Assembly (NCBI GenBank): GCA_903887655.1
Contig: CAISQQ010000034.1
Span: 1 to 7,862 of the forward strand
DNA from: an uncultured Burkholderiales bacterium
Lineage (GTDB): Bacteria > Pseudomonadota > Gammaproteobacteria > Burkholderiales > Burkholderiaceae_C
Length of the DNA: 7,862 nucleotides
Direction of reading: 5' to 3'
A program made the position numbers and the translations under genes. Shown piece after piece: positions 1-5,771 of the stretch. Within the stretch, counting starts at the first letter, position 1, and the number at the start of each line of letters is the position of its first letter. A model generated the notes under the pieces. That model ran no database searches, was not told where the DNA came from, and was given only the letters and a program-made list of their open reading frames with translations.

Positions 1-262
1 CACTCACGCGCTCACCATCCACATACACCTCGCCTTGGGTGGGTGAAGACAGGCCCGAGCCCATGTTCAAGAGCGTGCTTTTGCCGCAACCCGAGGGCCC
101 AATGATGGAGACCACTTCACCGACTTCAATGCGGGTGTTGATGTTTTGAACGGCCGTCACCTGGCCCACTTTGGAGGTGAAGCGTTTCTCAACCCCTTTG
201 AACTCAATGGCGGGGTGAGAGACTTGACTCGACGGCTCGGGGGTGGGGGTGTTCAAGTTCAA
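1..262 (-). CDS. ABC transporter ATP-binding protein, SsuB/TauB/NrtD class (partial, C-terminus off left edge)
   Basis: The N-terminal 87 residues of a cytoplasmic ABC transporter ATPase are visible; the rest lies beyond the left edge. The frame reads IEFKGVEKRF (about residues 19-28), then a Walker A P-loop, GPSGCGKST (55-63), followed by LLNMGSGLSSPTQGEVYVDG, which is the usual region after the P-loop. The VSIIGPSGCGKST wording and the short beta-strand lead-in are typical of the nitrate/sulfonate/taurine importer ATPases; substrate cannot be told from this piece. No ATG or GTG is available upstream in frame, so the start is probably TTG: either 260-262 or, with better spacing from an AGAGG ribosome site, 254-256. 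The gene begins 13 nt after the Rieske ferredoxin stop on the same strand, so the two are almost certainly co-transcribed. Family assignment is firm; transporter subclass is an inference. Confidence 0.85.
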   Translation of the reverse strand, partial: MNLNTPTPEPSSQVSHPAIEFKGVEKRFTSKVGQVTAVQNINTRIEVGEVVSIIGPSGCGKSTLLNMGSGLSSPTQGEVYVDGERVS

Positions 263-275
263 TAGCCTCTGGAGA

Positions 276-620
276 TCAAACGGGGGTGAGTTGAATGAAG
301 ACCCGCCCGTGCTCGAGTTTCACGCGGTGGCAACTCAAATCGCGCTGCCCGATGTCGTTCAAACTCTTGCCTGAAGCGATCTCAAACAAAGCGCCGTGCA
401 GGGGGCACTCGATTTGGCCGTTGTCTTGGTAACCCTGCGAGAGCAATGCATAGGCGTGGGGGCAGATGTCTTCAAGCGCATGCACGGCTTCACCCACTTT
501 AAAGACCCCCACGCGCTGGCCCTCAATGTCCACACCCAAGGGAAACTCAGCATCGAGCTCGCCCACCGCACACACGTCATGCCACGTCGCATTGGAAGGT
601 TCAACATCACCAGAACTCAT
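276..620 (-). CDS. Rieske [2Fe-2S] ferredoxin-like protein
   Basis: A 114-residue soluble Rieske ferredoxin. Counting from the chosen ATG, the cluster ligands are Cys53-Pro-His55 and Cys72-Pro-Leu-His75, that is C-x-H-x16-C-x2-H, followed by GALFE and a short C-terminal beta domain (GRVFIQLTPV). Such proteins carry electrons to ring-hydroxylating or demethylating oxygenases, or form the small subunit of nitrite-reductase-like enzymes. There is no signal peptide or membrane segment, so it is cytoplasmic. An in-frame GTG lies 24 nt upstream (644), but the ATG at 618-620 is preferred because AGGTGGA (627-633) sits 6 nt before it. It is followed closely by the ABC ATPase gene, an unusual partner that may mean an oxygenase or transporter cluster to the left. 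The partner oxygenase and reductase are not visible, so the pathway is unknown. Confidence 0.87.
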   Translation of the reverse strand: MSSGDVEPSNATWHDVCAVGELDAEFPLGVDIEGQRVGVFKVGEAVHALEDICPHAYALLSQGYQDNGQIECPLHGALFEIASGKSLNDIGQRDLSCHRVKLEHGRVFIQLTPV

Positions 621-626
621 ACCAAG

Positions 627-633
627 TCCACCT
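627..633 (-). promoter_or_regulatory. Ribosome binding site deciding the Rieske ferredoxin start
   Basis: On the minus strand, AGGTGGA ends 6 nt before the ATG at 618-620. The alternative upstream GTG (642-644) has no comparable purine-rich stretch before it, so this site supports the shorter 114-residue protein. Confidence 0.6.
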
Positions 634-740
634 TTTCGTTTCACAGATAAAACAACGATTCACTGATCAACTAATTTAACACAAGTTTGGCATCCTGAAC
701 AGAGCCGTGGGCTAAAAATACAAAAAGGCAAGCGAGGTGG

Positions 741-771
741 GATCGTGAGATCGTGAGATCGTGGGATCGTG
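741..771. repeat. Four-copy 8-bp tandem repeat (GATCGTGA)
   Basis: The plus strand shows GATCGTGA, GATCGTGA, GATCGTGG and GATCGTG in uninterrupted head-to-tail order, nearly four copies. Each copy contains GATC. It sits between the cytochrome stop and the Rieske start, about 120 bp upstream of the latter. Function is unknown; it may be a slipped-strand simple repeat, or direct binding sites. Confidence 0.85.
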
Positions 772-807
772 TTAACCGATGACCAACGCCGCGAGGGTCT
801 TTGACCC

Positions 808-2943
808 CTATGGACCCGGGCCCACCACTTGCATCACCTCCAAGCTCGAGACGCTGGGTGCGTGGTGCCCCCAGGCGCTTCGCATGAAGGTCAACACTTG
901 CGCGAGCTCTGAATCACTCAAGATGGCGCGAAATGGCGGCATCCCCAGGGGATCAGAATGGGCGCGGGTGGTGGGTGGGATGCCACCCCGCATGACCGTG
1001 AGCACCAGGTTGTTGATCTGACTCGAAGTCACGTGTCGGTTGTCAACAAGGCTCGGGTAAAGCCGCCCTCGCCCAGCGCCATCCTTGCCGTGACAACCCG
1101 CACAATGTTTTTCATAAAGGGCTTGACCCGCTTGGTGCTCTTTTGCACTGGGCTCGAGCGCCTGGGCCTGATCGCGCTTCACGGGCGTTGGGCCTTTGAG
1201 CGAGCGCAAGTAAACGGACACGGCCAAGGCGTCCGCGTCGCTCAAGTACTGTCCGCCCTTGAACACCACCTCGGCCATCGGACCCGACACATAGCCTTGC
1301 GGGGTGATGCCCTGCCTTAAAAGATGCTGAACTTGCGGCGTTGACCAGTTTTGCACGCCGCCGTCTTGGGGGTTCATCAAGCTGGGCGCATACCAGCCGC
1401 CCTGAGCAACCAATGGCGCGCCGCCCAGGACGGCGTCAGAACGGCTCGCACCCAGGGCGTTTCTGGGGGTGTGACAGGCGCCGCAATGCATGAGCCCGTT
1501 CACCAAATAGGCCCCGCGGTTCCAGTCCTGGCTTTGTGCCGCGTCGACGGCGTAGTCACGGGGTTGAAAGTAAAACGTTCGCCAAAGCCTGAGCCCCCAC
1601 GCTGTGTTGAACGGCCACCGAAGCGTGTGGGCCGGCGTCAAGGCGTTCTGAGGGGCAAGCGTTTGCAAGTACGCGAACATGGCATCCGAGTCTGCCCGAC
1701 TCACCAAGGTGAGCTCGGTGTAGGGAAAAGCCGGCAACAAGTGGCGACCATTCTTCGAGCGTCCTTCGTGGAGCGCCTGCCAAAAGTCCTGCGCACTCCA
1801 GCCACCAAGCCCCGTGCTGGCGTGTGGGGTCAGGTTGGAGGAATAGACCCGACCAAACGGCGTCTCAATGGCTTTACCCCCCGCCATGGCAACGCCGCCC
1901 GGGGCCGTGTGGCAGGCCTGGCAGTTGCCAATCAAGGTGAGGTAGCGACCCCGACGCTCGGTATCGGTGAGCTCGGAGCCTGGCTGCCCTTCTTGCTCGC
2001 TCGACTCTTTTGACCCTTTTAACTCTTTTAACCCTTTTGACGCTCTGGACTCTTCACCCACGGCAGTAGGGCTCGAAGCGGCACGTGCACTGCCGCAACG
2101 CTTGGCCAGCGACTCAGAAGAAGCGCGGGTCTGCAACGCTTTCGCAGTGGCAGGGCCCGCTTTTGGCCAAGGCTGGCTGGAGAGCCACGCGCTCACGGCA
2201 CTGACCTCCTCGAGCGTGAGCGCTTTGGCCACTTGCGCCATGCAGTCGGGGGCTTGGGCTTGGCGATTGTTGTTTCTCCACGCCCCCAACTGACCCATCA
2301 CGTAGTCGCGCGGCAAACCCAAGAGGCCCGGAATGCTGCCAGACACCCCGCCCGTGAGCGACGGGCCATGGCACTCAGTGCAGGCCGCGAGTTGCCGTGC
2401 GGGTTGACCCTCGAGCGCCAACTGCCTGCCCTTGTCCAAAGTCGCTTGCGGATCGGGGTACTTGGGCGGGGGTGGATAAGGCAGGTCTTGCGTTGCAAAA
2501 TAGTGAGCGAGTTTTTGCAAATAAGGCGCATTGACCTGCTCGAGCAAATTGGACATCTGCGCATAGTGGCGTCGTCCCGCTTGAAAACTCAACAATTGGT
2601 TGTAGAGATACGTCTCAGGCTTACCGGCCAAACGCGGAAAGTAACCGTAGGGCGTTGAACGCCCTTCGGCACCGTGGCACAGCGTGCAAGCTTGGATGAG
2701 GTCTTGATCGGGCCGGGTGTGCGCGGTGAGGACTTGGGCCTCTTTGGCCTGAAGGACGAATGGCCACCCCAGCATCAAGACCAGCATCAGGACCAGCAAT
2801 AACCACCAAGAGACCAGCCCATCGCCCTTGAGCCCTTGAAACCATGCCAGCCCTTGAATCCCTTCAAGCCCCAGATCACCACGGCGCTGAACTTGAGACA
2901 GCGAGCACATCGCGCCAGCGCGCCTTAAGGGAGAAGAATCCAT
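808..2943 (-). CDS. Exported five-haem cytochrome c (di-haem c4-like domain fused to three-haem dehydrogenase-type subunit)
   Basis: A 711-residue c-type cytochrome with five CxxCH sites: CTLCH 86-90, CTECH 188-192, CQACH 341-345, CGACH 487-491 and CAGCH 614-618. A hydrophobic signal or anchor segment (about 44-64, ending FVLQA) would send it to the periplasm for haem attachment. Residues 75-260 resemble di-haem cytochrome c4 (RLAGKPETYLYNQL; GLLGLPRDYVMGQL). Residues 325-695 resemble the three-haem subunit of alcohol, gluconate and nicotinate/isoquinoline dehydrogenases (LPAFPYTEL, TPRNALG, GMPPF). A charged low-complexity linker (about 285-325) joins them. Likely axial methionines include Met556 and Met668; the third site has Phe where alcohol dehydrogenase subunits have Met. 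It probably passes electrons from a periplasmic or membrane dehydrogenase to the respiratory chain, but no catalytic subunit is in the window. The start is uncertain: the 44-residue lead before the hydrophobic segment is long, and ATG at 2908-2910 is an alternative. It is divergent from modA. Confidence 0.9.
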   Translation of the reverse strand: MDSSPLRRAGAMCSLSQVQRRGDLGLEGIQGLAWFQGLKGDGLVSWWLLLVLMLVLMLGWPFVLQAKEAQVLTAHTRPDQDLIQACTLCHGAEGRSTPYGYFPRLAGKPETYLYNQLLSFQAGRRHYAQMSNLLEQVNAPYLQKLAHYFATQDLPYPPPPKYPDPQATLDKGRQLALEGQPARQLAACTECHGPSLTGGVSGSIPGLLGLPRDYVMGQLGAWRNNNRQAQAPDCMAQVAKALTLEEVSAVSAWLSSQPWPKAGPATAKALQTRASSESLAKRCGSARAASSPTAVGEESRASKGLKELKGSKESSEQEGQPGSELTDTERRGRYLTLIGNCQACHTAPGGVAMAGGKAIETPFGRVYSSNLTPHASTGLGGWSAQDFWQALHEGRSKNGRHLLPAFPYTELTLVSRADSDAMFAYLQTLAPQNALTPAHTLRWPFNTAWGLRLWRTFYFQPRDYAVDAAQSQDWNRGAYLVNGLMHCGACHTPRNALGASRSDAVLGGAPLVAQGGWYAPSLMNPQDGGVQNWSTPQVQHLLRQGITPQGYVSGPMAEVVFKGGQYLSDADALAVSVYLRSLKGPTPVKRDQAQALEPSAKEHQAGQALYEKHCAGCHGKDGAGRGRLYPSLVDNRHVTSSQINNLVLTVMRGGIPPTTRAHSDPLGMPPFRAILSDSELAQVLTFMRSAWGHHAPSVSSLEVMQVVGPGP
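2003..2056 (-). repeat. 9-bp-period in-frame repeat encoding the cytochrome linker
   Basis: On the plus strand the units are GACTCTTTT, GACCCTTTT, AACTCTTTT and AACCCTTTT, then two decayed units, GACGCTCTG and GACTCTTCA. Read in the coding direction this gives a lysine-rich tripeptide repeat (SKGLKELKGSKES, about residues 302-314) exactly in the linker between the di-haem and three-haem modules. The 9-bp period keeps the frame if copies are gained or lost. Confidence 0.85.
2818..2877 (-). repeat. 9-bp-period repeat before the cytochrome signal segment
   Basis: In the coding direction this stretch reads as tripeptides ending in Gly (DLG, LEG, IQG, LAW, FQG, LKG, DG; residues 23-42). The underlying DNA is a 9-bp period with a recurrent CAAGGG core. 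It lies just upstream of the hydrophobic export segment and resembles the AAGGG-containing linker repeat of the same gene. Confidence 0.7.
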
Positions 2944-2971
2944 CGCTTCATTCTAGAGTTTTTCAAAGGGC

Positions 2972-2977
2972 TATACT
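2972..2977 (+). promoter_or_regulatory. Possible -10 element for modA
   Basis: TATACT matches the sigma-70 -10 consensus at five of six positions and lies 26 nt upstream of the modA ATG, in the only 60 bp separating two divergent genes. A matching -35 is weak (TTCATT at 2947-2952, 19-nt spacing), so an activator could be needed or the call could be wrong. Confidence 0.4.
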
Positions 2978-3003
2978 GCCTGAACCCCCAGAAAAAAAGC
3001 CGC

Positions 3004-3798
3004 ATGACATTGACACCTCTGAGCTTCACCTGCAATGGGTCCCACAAACCGCTTTGGACACTGATCGCTGGCTGTGTCTGCTGGGCGAGCCTGGCCACCC
3101 CCGTGAGCGCGGGTGTTCTCATGGTGGCTGTGGCCTCCAATTTCCAGCGCCCCATGCAAGCCATTGCCGCATCGTTTGAGCGCGAGAGCGGCCATCAGCT
3201 GATCTTGTCCTATGGCGCCACAGGCAGTTTTTACGCGCAAATCAAAAACGGGGCCCCTTACCAAGTTCTTCTCTCAGCCGACCAGGGCACACCGAGCAAA
3301 TTGGTCGCCGAGGGGCTCGGCGTCGAGCGCACGCAGTTCACCTATGCCCTGGGCCAATTGGTCCTGTGGAGCGCCAAAGCGGGCTATGTCGATGCCCAAG
3401 GACAGATTCTCAAAACCCAGCCCTTTCAAAAGCTTGCCATCGCCAACCCCAAACTCGCGCCCTACGGCTTGGCGGCCATCGAGACCTTGAAAAAATTGGA
3501 TCTGCTCGTCCCTCTCGAGCGCAAGCTGATTGTGGGCGACAACATTGCACAAACGCACCAGTGGGTCTTGAGCGAAAACGCCGAGCTCGGCTTTGTGGCG
3601 CTCTCGCAGGTGGTGCAAGAGGGAAAAATCAGCACGGGCTCGGCCTGGATGGTGCCTTCAAACCTCCACTCCCCTATCGCTCAAGACGCCGTGGTCTTGA
3701 AAAACGGCAAAGACCAAGCGGCGGCCAGCGCGCTCATGAACTACCTGCAGTCCGACAAGATCAAATCCTTGATCCGCTCCTCTGGCTACCAGCTCTAG
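3004..3798 (+). CDS. modA: Molybdate ABC transporter substrate-binding protein (ModA)
   Basis: A 264-residue periplasmic oxyanion-binding protein. An N-terminal signal peptide (hydrophobic core about 17-32, probable cleavage after ATPVSA at residue 36) precedes the mature start GVLMVAVASNF. ModA hallmarks follow: VAVASNFQRPM (41-51), SYGATGSFYAQI (69-80), ADQGTP (92-97), IANPKLAPYGLAA (146-158), GDNIAQTHQWV (178-188) and ELGFVALSQV (194-203). These segments supply the serine, alanine and backbone contacts that hold molybdate or tungstate in characterised ModA proteins. Length is normal for the family. The ribosome site is weak (an A-rich run before the ATG). It is an orphan: the following gene is not modB or modC, so permease and ATPase must be elsewhere. 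Its divergent partner is a haem subunit of a type often paired with molybdenum hydroxylases. Preference for another oxyanion cannot be excluded. Confidence 0.93.
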   Translation: MTLTPLSFTCNGSHKPLWTLIAGCVCWASLATPVSAGVLMVAVASNFQRPMQAIAASFERESGHQLILSYGATGSFYAQIKNGAPYQVLLSADQGTPSKLVAEGLGVERTQFTYALGQLVLWSAKAGYVDAQGQILKTQPFQKLAIANPKLAPYGLAAIETLKKLDLLVPLERKLIVGDNIAQTHQWVLSENAELGFVALSQVVQEGKISTGSAWMVPSNLHSPIAQDAVVLKNGKDQAAASALMNYLQSDKIKSLIRSSGYQL

Positions 3799-3858
3799 CA
3801 TGAACCGCTGCCTCGTCCGAGAGAACTCCCACTGTCGTCCCCCTCACCCACCAAGCCC

Positions 3859-4413
3859 ATGAATCCCACACCCGAACAAATCGCCCACGCTCGCGAGCAG
3901 TGGCACTGGCGTGGCCAAGCCCGCCCACCGTTTGCCCACACCCCCAGCGCGGGACAAGTCTCGGTGTGGGACTTCCCGCGCCCCCCGGCCTTGGTGCCAG
4001 AGAGCCGAGAGATCGTGGTGAGCTGGCAAGGACTGGAAGTCGCGCGGACCTCACAAGCTTGGAAGGTGCTCGAGACGGCTCACCCACCCACCTATTACCT
4101 GCCCCCCAGCAGCGTGCGCTTGGACTTGTTGCAGTGGGCCGCTCAAGGCTCGTTTTGCGAATGGAAGGGTCCGGCGCACTACTGGGATTTGGTGAGCCCA
4201 GGCAAGCGCTTGGCCCGGGTCGCTTGGAGCTATCCCCAACCCCTGGATGACGCGCACCCCATTGCGCATCATCTCGCCTTTTATGCCCACTTTCTCGAGT
4301 GCAGCGTCGGCGGCGCCAGCGTGGTGCCCCAACCGGGCGACTTTTATGGGGGTTGGGTGACCCCCGACTTGGCCGGCCCCTTCAAGGGCGAGAGTGCCAG
4401 CATGGGCTGGTAA
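3859..4413 (+). CDS. DUF427 domain protein
   Basis: A 184-residue cytoplasmic protein of the DUF427 family, whose biochemical role is not established. The family signatures are clear: VWDFPRPPAL (36-45), a VLETAHPPTYYLPPSSV stretch (70-86), SFCEWKGPAHYWD (98-110), AWSYPQP (122-128), AFYAHFLE (140-147) and the C-terminal FYGGWVTPDLAGPFKG (162-177). The many conserved aromatic and proline residues and the CEWKG motif suggest a compact beta fold, possibly an enzyme or ligand-binding module. There is no signal peptide or membrane segment. It starts 60 nt after modA with no good ribosome site, so it may depend on the modA transcript. It converges with the sulfatase gene, leaving 32 bp between stops. 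Membership is firm; function is unknown. Confidence 0.9.
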   Translation: MNPTPEQIAHAREQWHWRGQARPPFAHTPSAGQVSVWDFPRPPALVPESREIVVSWQGLEVARTSQAWKVLETAHPPTYYLPPSSVRLDLLQWAAQGSFCEWKGPAHYWDLVSPGKRLARVAWSYPQPLDDAHPIAHHLAFYAHFLECSVGGASVVPQPGDFYGGWVTPDLAGPFKGESASMGW

Positions 4414-4440
4414 GGGGAGCCCTGCGTCGTTCAGGGCCCC
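4414..4440. terminator. GC-rich hairpin between convergent genes, possible two-way terminator
   Basis: GGGG (4414-4417) pairs with CCCC (4437-4440), and CCCTG (4420-4424) pairs with CAGGG (4432-4436), with a two-base AG bulge and a 7-nt loop. It starts at the base after the DUF427 stop and lies 5 nt beyond the sulfatase stop. A perfect palindrome, GCCCCGGGGC (4436-4445), overlaps it. There is no T-tract on either side, so strong intrinsic termination is not certain. Confidence 0.45.
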
Positions 4441-4445
4441 GGGGC

Positions 4446-5771
4446 TCAGCGCTGCGGCATGTCTTTTGCCGAATACCCCAAACTCACCGTGGCGTCGTCG
4501 GGGATCGGCGGCATGGTGGCGTTCCAGGTCTGCCACATCTGCCGCATGGCTTCCAAGCGTTCGGGCTCTCGGGCGCCCAAGTTGGCGCGCTCTCTGGCGT
4601 CCACGGCAATGTTGAACAAGTAGTCGTGCCCGTCCACCTGCAGGTACTTCCAGTCGCCAAGACGCATCGCGCGCTGCGAGCGGTGGTTCATGCGCCAATA
4701 AAGGGGCCGCTCAAACGTGTGGCTCGCGTCTTTCAAGATCTCCACCAAGGACACCCCATCCCAGGGGTAGTCGGGATGGGCCTCGCCTCCACCGAGTTCG
4801 AGCAAGGTGCTGGACCAATCCATGGTCATGCAGTGCTGCGCAGACACGCCACCGGGCTTGATCACCGCCGGCCAGTGGGCAATCCACGGCACCCGAATCC
4901 CGCCCTCGGTGAGATCCATCTTGCCCCCCACCAAGGGCCAGTTGTCGCTGAAACGCTCACCGCCGTTGTCGCTCGTGAAAACCACCAAGGTGTTGTCCAA
5001 TTGGCCGGTGCGCTCGAGGGCCTGCATCACCCAACCGATGCCCTCGTCCATGTGGTGAATCATGCGGTGGTAGGTGTGGATGTTGCCACCATGCAAGTGA
5101 AAGAGGTTGTCCTTGACCTCTTGCGCCAAGGCTTCGTCGTCACGCGTCTCCCAAGGCCAATGGGGCGCGGTGTAGTGCAGGCTCAAGAAAAAGGGTTGGC
5201 TGTTTTGGGGCACTTGGCCCATGCGCTCGATGTAGTCCACCGCACCTTTGGAGAGCAAGTCGGTCAAATAGCCCTCTTCTTTGAACTCCTCTTCGCCGCG
5301 GTACAGATCGTGCTCGCCATTCGATGCGCAATGGGTGAAGTAGTCCACCCCTCCGGCCATGGGGCCGAAGTACTCATCGTAGCCCGATCGCAGAGGACTG
5401 AAGGTGGGGGGGTAGCCCAAATGCCACTTGCCCATCAAGGCCGTGTGGTAGCCACTGGCCTTGAGGAGGGAGGGCAAAGTGGGGTGCTCTGGGGGCAGGC
5501 CCAGGGTGGTGCTGCCTTTGCTGCGGCTGTTGATGGGCTCATCGGCGGCGCCGCGCAGCCGGTACTGGTAGCGCGCGGTCATCAGCGCAAAACGCGTGGG
5601 CGAGCACACCGGTGAGTTGGCATACCCATCGGTGAGTCGCAAGCCTTGGGCGGCCAAACGGTCGATCACCGGGGAGACGTCGCCAAACTGGGCTTGGCGC
5701 CCGCCATAGCAGCCGAGATCGGCAAAACCGAGATCGTCGGCCACGATGAAGATGATGTTGGGGCGTTTCAT
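4446..5771 (-). CDS. Cys-type sulfatase (arylsulfatase A superfamily)
   Basis: A 441-residue type I sulfatase that hydrolyses a sulfate ester to alcohol and sulfate. The active-site signature is Cys56-Ser-Pro-Thr-Arg60, followed by ALMTARYQYRLRG; Cys56 would be oxidised to formylglycine. The Ca2+ and catalytic residues are in place: Asp12-Asp13 (VADDLG), Lys115 and His117 (MGKWHLG), His204 (HYTAPHWPW), Asp268-Asn269 (TSDNGG) and Lys284 (GGKMDLTEGG). The protein begins MKRPNIIFIVADD, with no signal peptide, so it probably works in the cytoplasm on an imported substrate. Its ATG shares an ATGA overlap with the TctC-like gene stop and has little ribosome site of its own, which points to translational coupling. 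No formylglycine-generating enzyme is in the window. Substrate (aryl, sugar or other sulfate) cannot be decided from sequence alone. Confidence 0.94.
   Translation of the reverse strand: MKRPNIIFIVADDLGFADLGCYGGRQAQFGDVSPVIDRLAAQGLRLTDGYANSPVCSPTRFALMTARYQYRLRGAADEPINSRSKGSTTLGLPPEHPTLPSLLKASGYHTALMGKWHLGYPPTFSPLRSGYDEYFGPMAGGVDYFTHCASNGEHDLYRGEEEFKEEGYLTDLLSKGAVDYIERMGQVPQNSQPFFLSLHYTAPHWPWETRDDEALAQEVKDNLFHLHGGNIHTYHRMIHHMDEGIGWVMQALERTGQLDNTLVVFTSDNGGERFSDNWPLVGGKMDLTEGGIRVPWIAHWPAVIKPGGVSAQHCMTMDWSSTLLELGGGEAHPDYPWDGVSLVEILKDASHTFERPLYWRMNHRSQRAMRLGDWKYLQVDGHDYLFNIAVDARERANLGAREPERLEAMRQMWQTWNATMPPIPDDATVSLGYSAKDMPQR

Larger units (their letters stand above)
621..807. other. Intergenic spacer between cytochrome and Rieske genes
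   Basis: This 187-bp spacer lies downstream of the cytochrome gene and upstream of the Rieske gene, both on the minus strand. It is clearly more AT-rich than its surroundings near 640-730, where the Rieske/ABC promoter is expected, but I found no convincing -35/-10 pair. A short perfect hairpin, GGGTC-TTT-GACCC (795-807), directly follows the cytochrome stop codon. T-rich tracts on the minus strand (about 712-727) come roughly 70 nt later and are not joined to a stem, so no classic intrinsic terminator is claimed. An 8-bp tandem repeat occupies 741-771. Confidence 0.5.

Noticed and set aside
795..807. GGGTC-TTT-GACCC hairpin as terminator of the cytochrome gene
   Set aside because: The stem has only 5 bp and no T-tract follows on the minus strand; the nearest T-rich stretch is about 70 nt further.
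1351..2013. 220-codon plus-strand frame opposite the cytochrome gene
   Set aside because: It lies wholly within the five-haem cytochrome, has no recognisable motif and looks like a compositional shadow.
2944..3003. ModE-type molybdate operator upstream of modA
   Set aside because: I looked for the paired TATA-containing half-sites of ModE boxes. Only one TATACT is present, with no inverted partner, so it is called a possible -10 instead.
3801..3858. Small gene in the modA-DUF427 gap, beginning at the ATG at 3801
   Set aside because: It is out of frame with DUF427, has no ribosome site and no recognisable product.
4299..5615. Long open frame (438 codons) on the plus strand opposite the sulfatase gene
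   Set aside because: The minus-strand frame is a complete sulfatase with all catalytic motifs. The opposite frame is rich in His, Gly, Val and Arg with no recognisable domain, as expected for the complement of a GC-rich gene.
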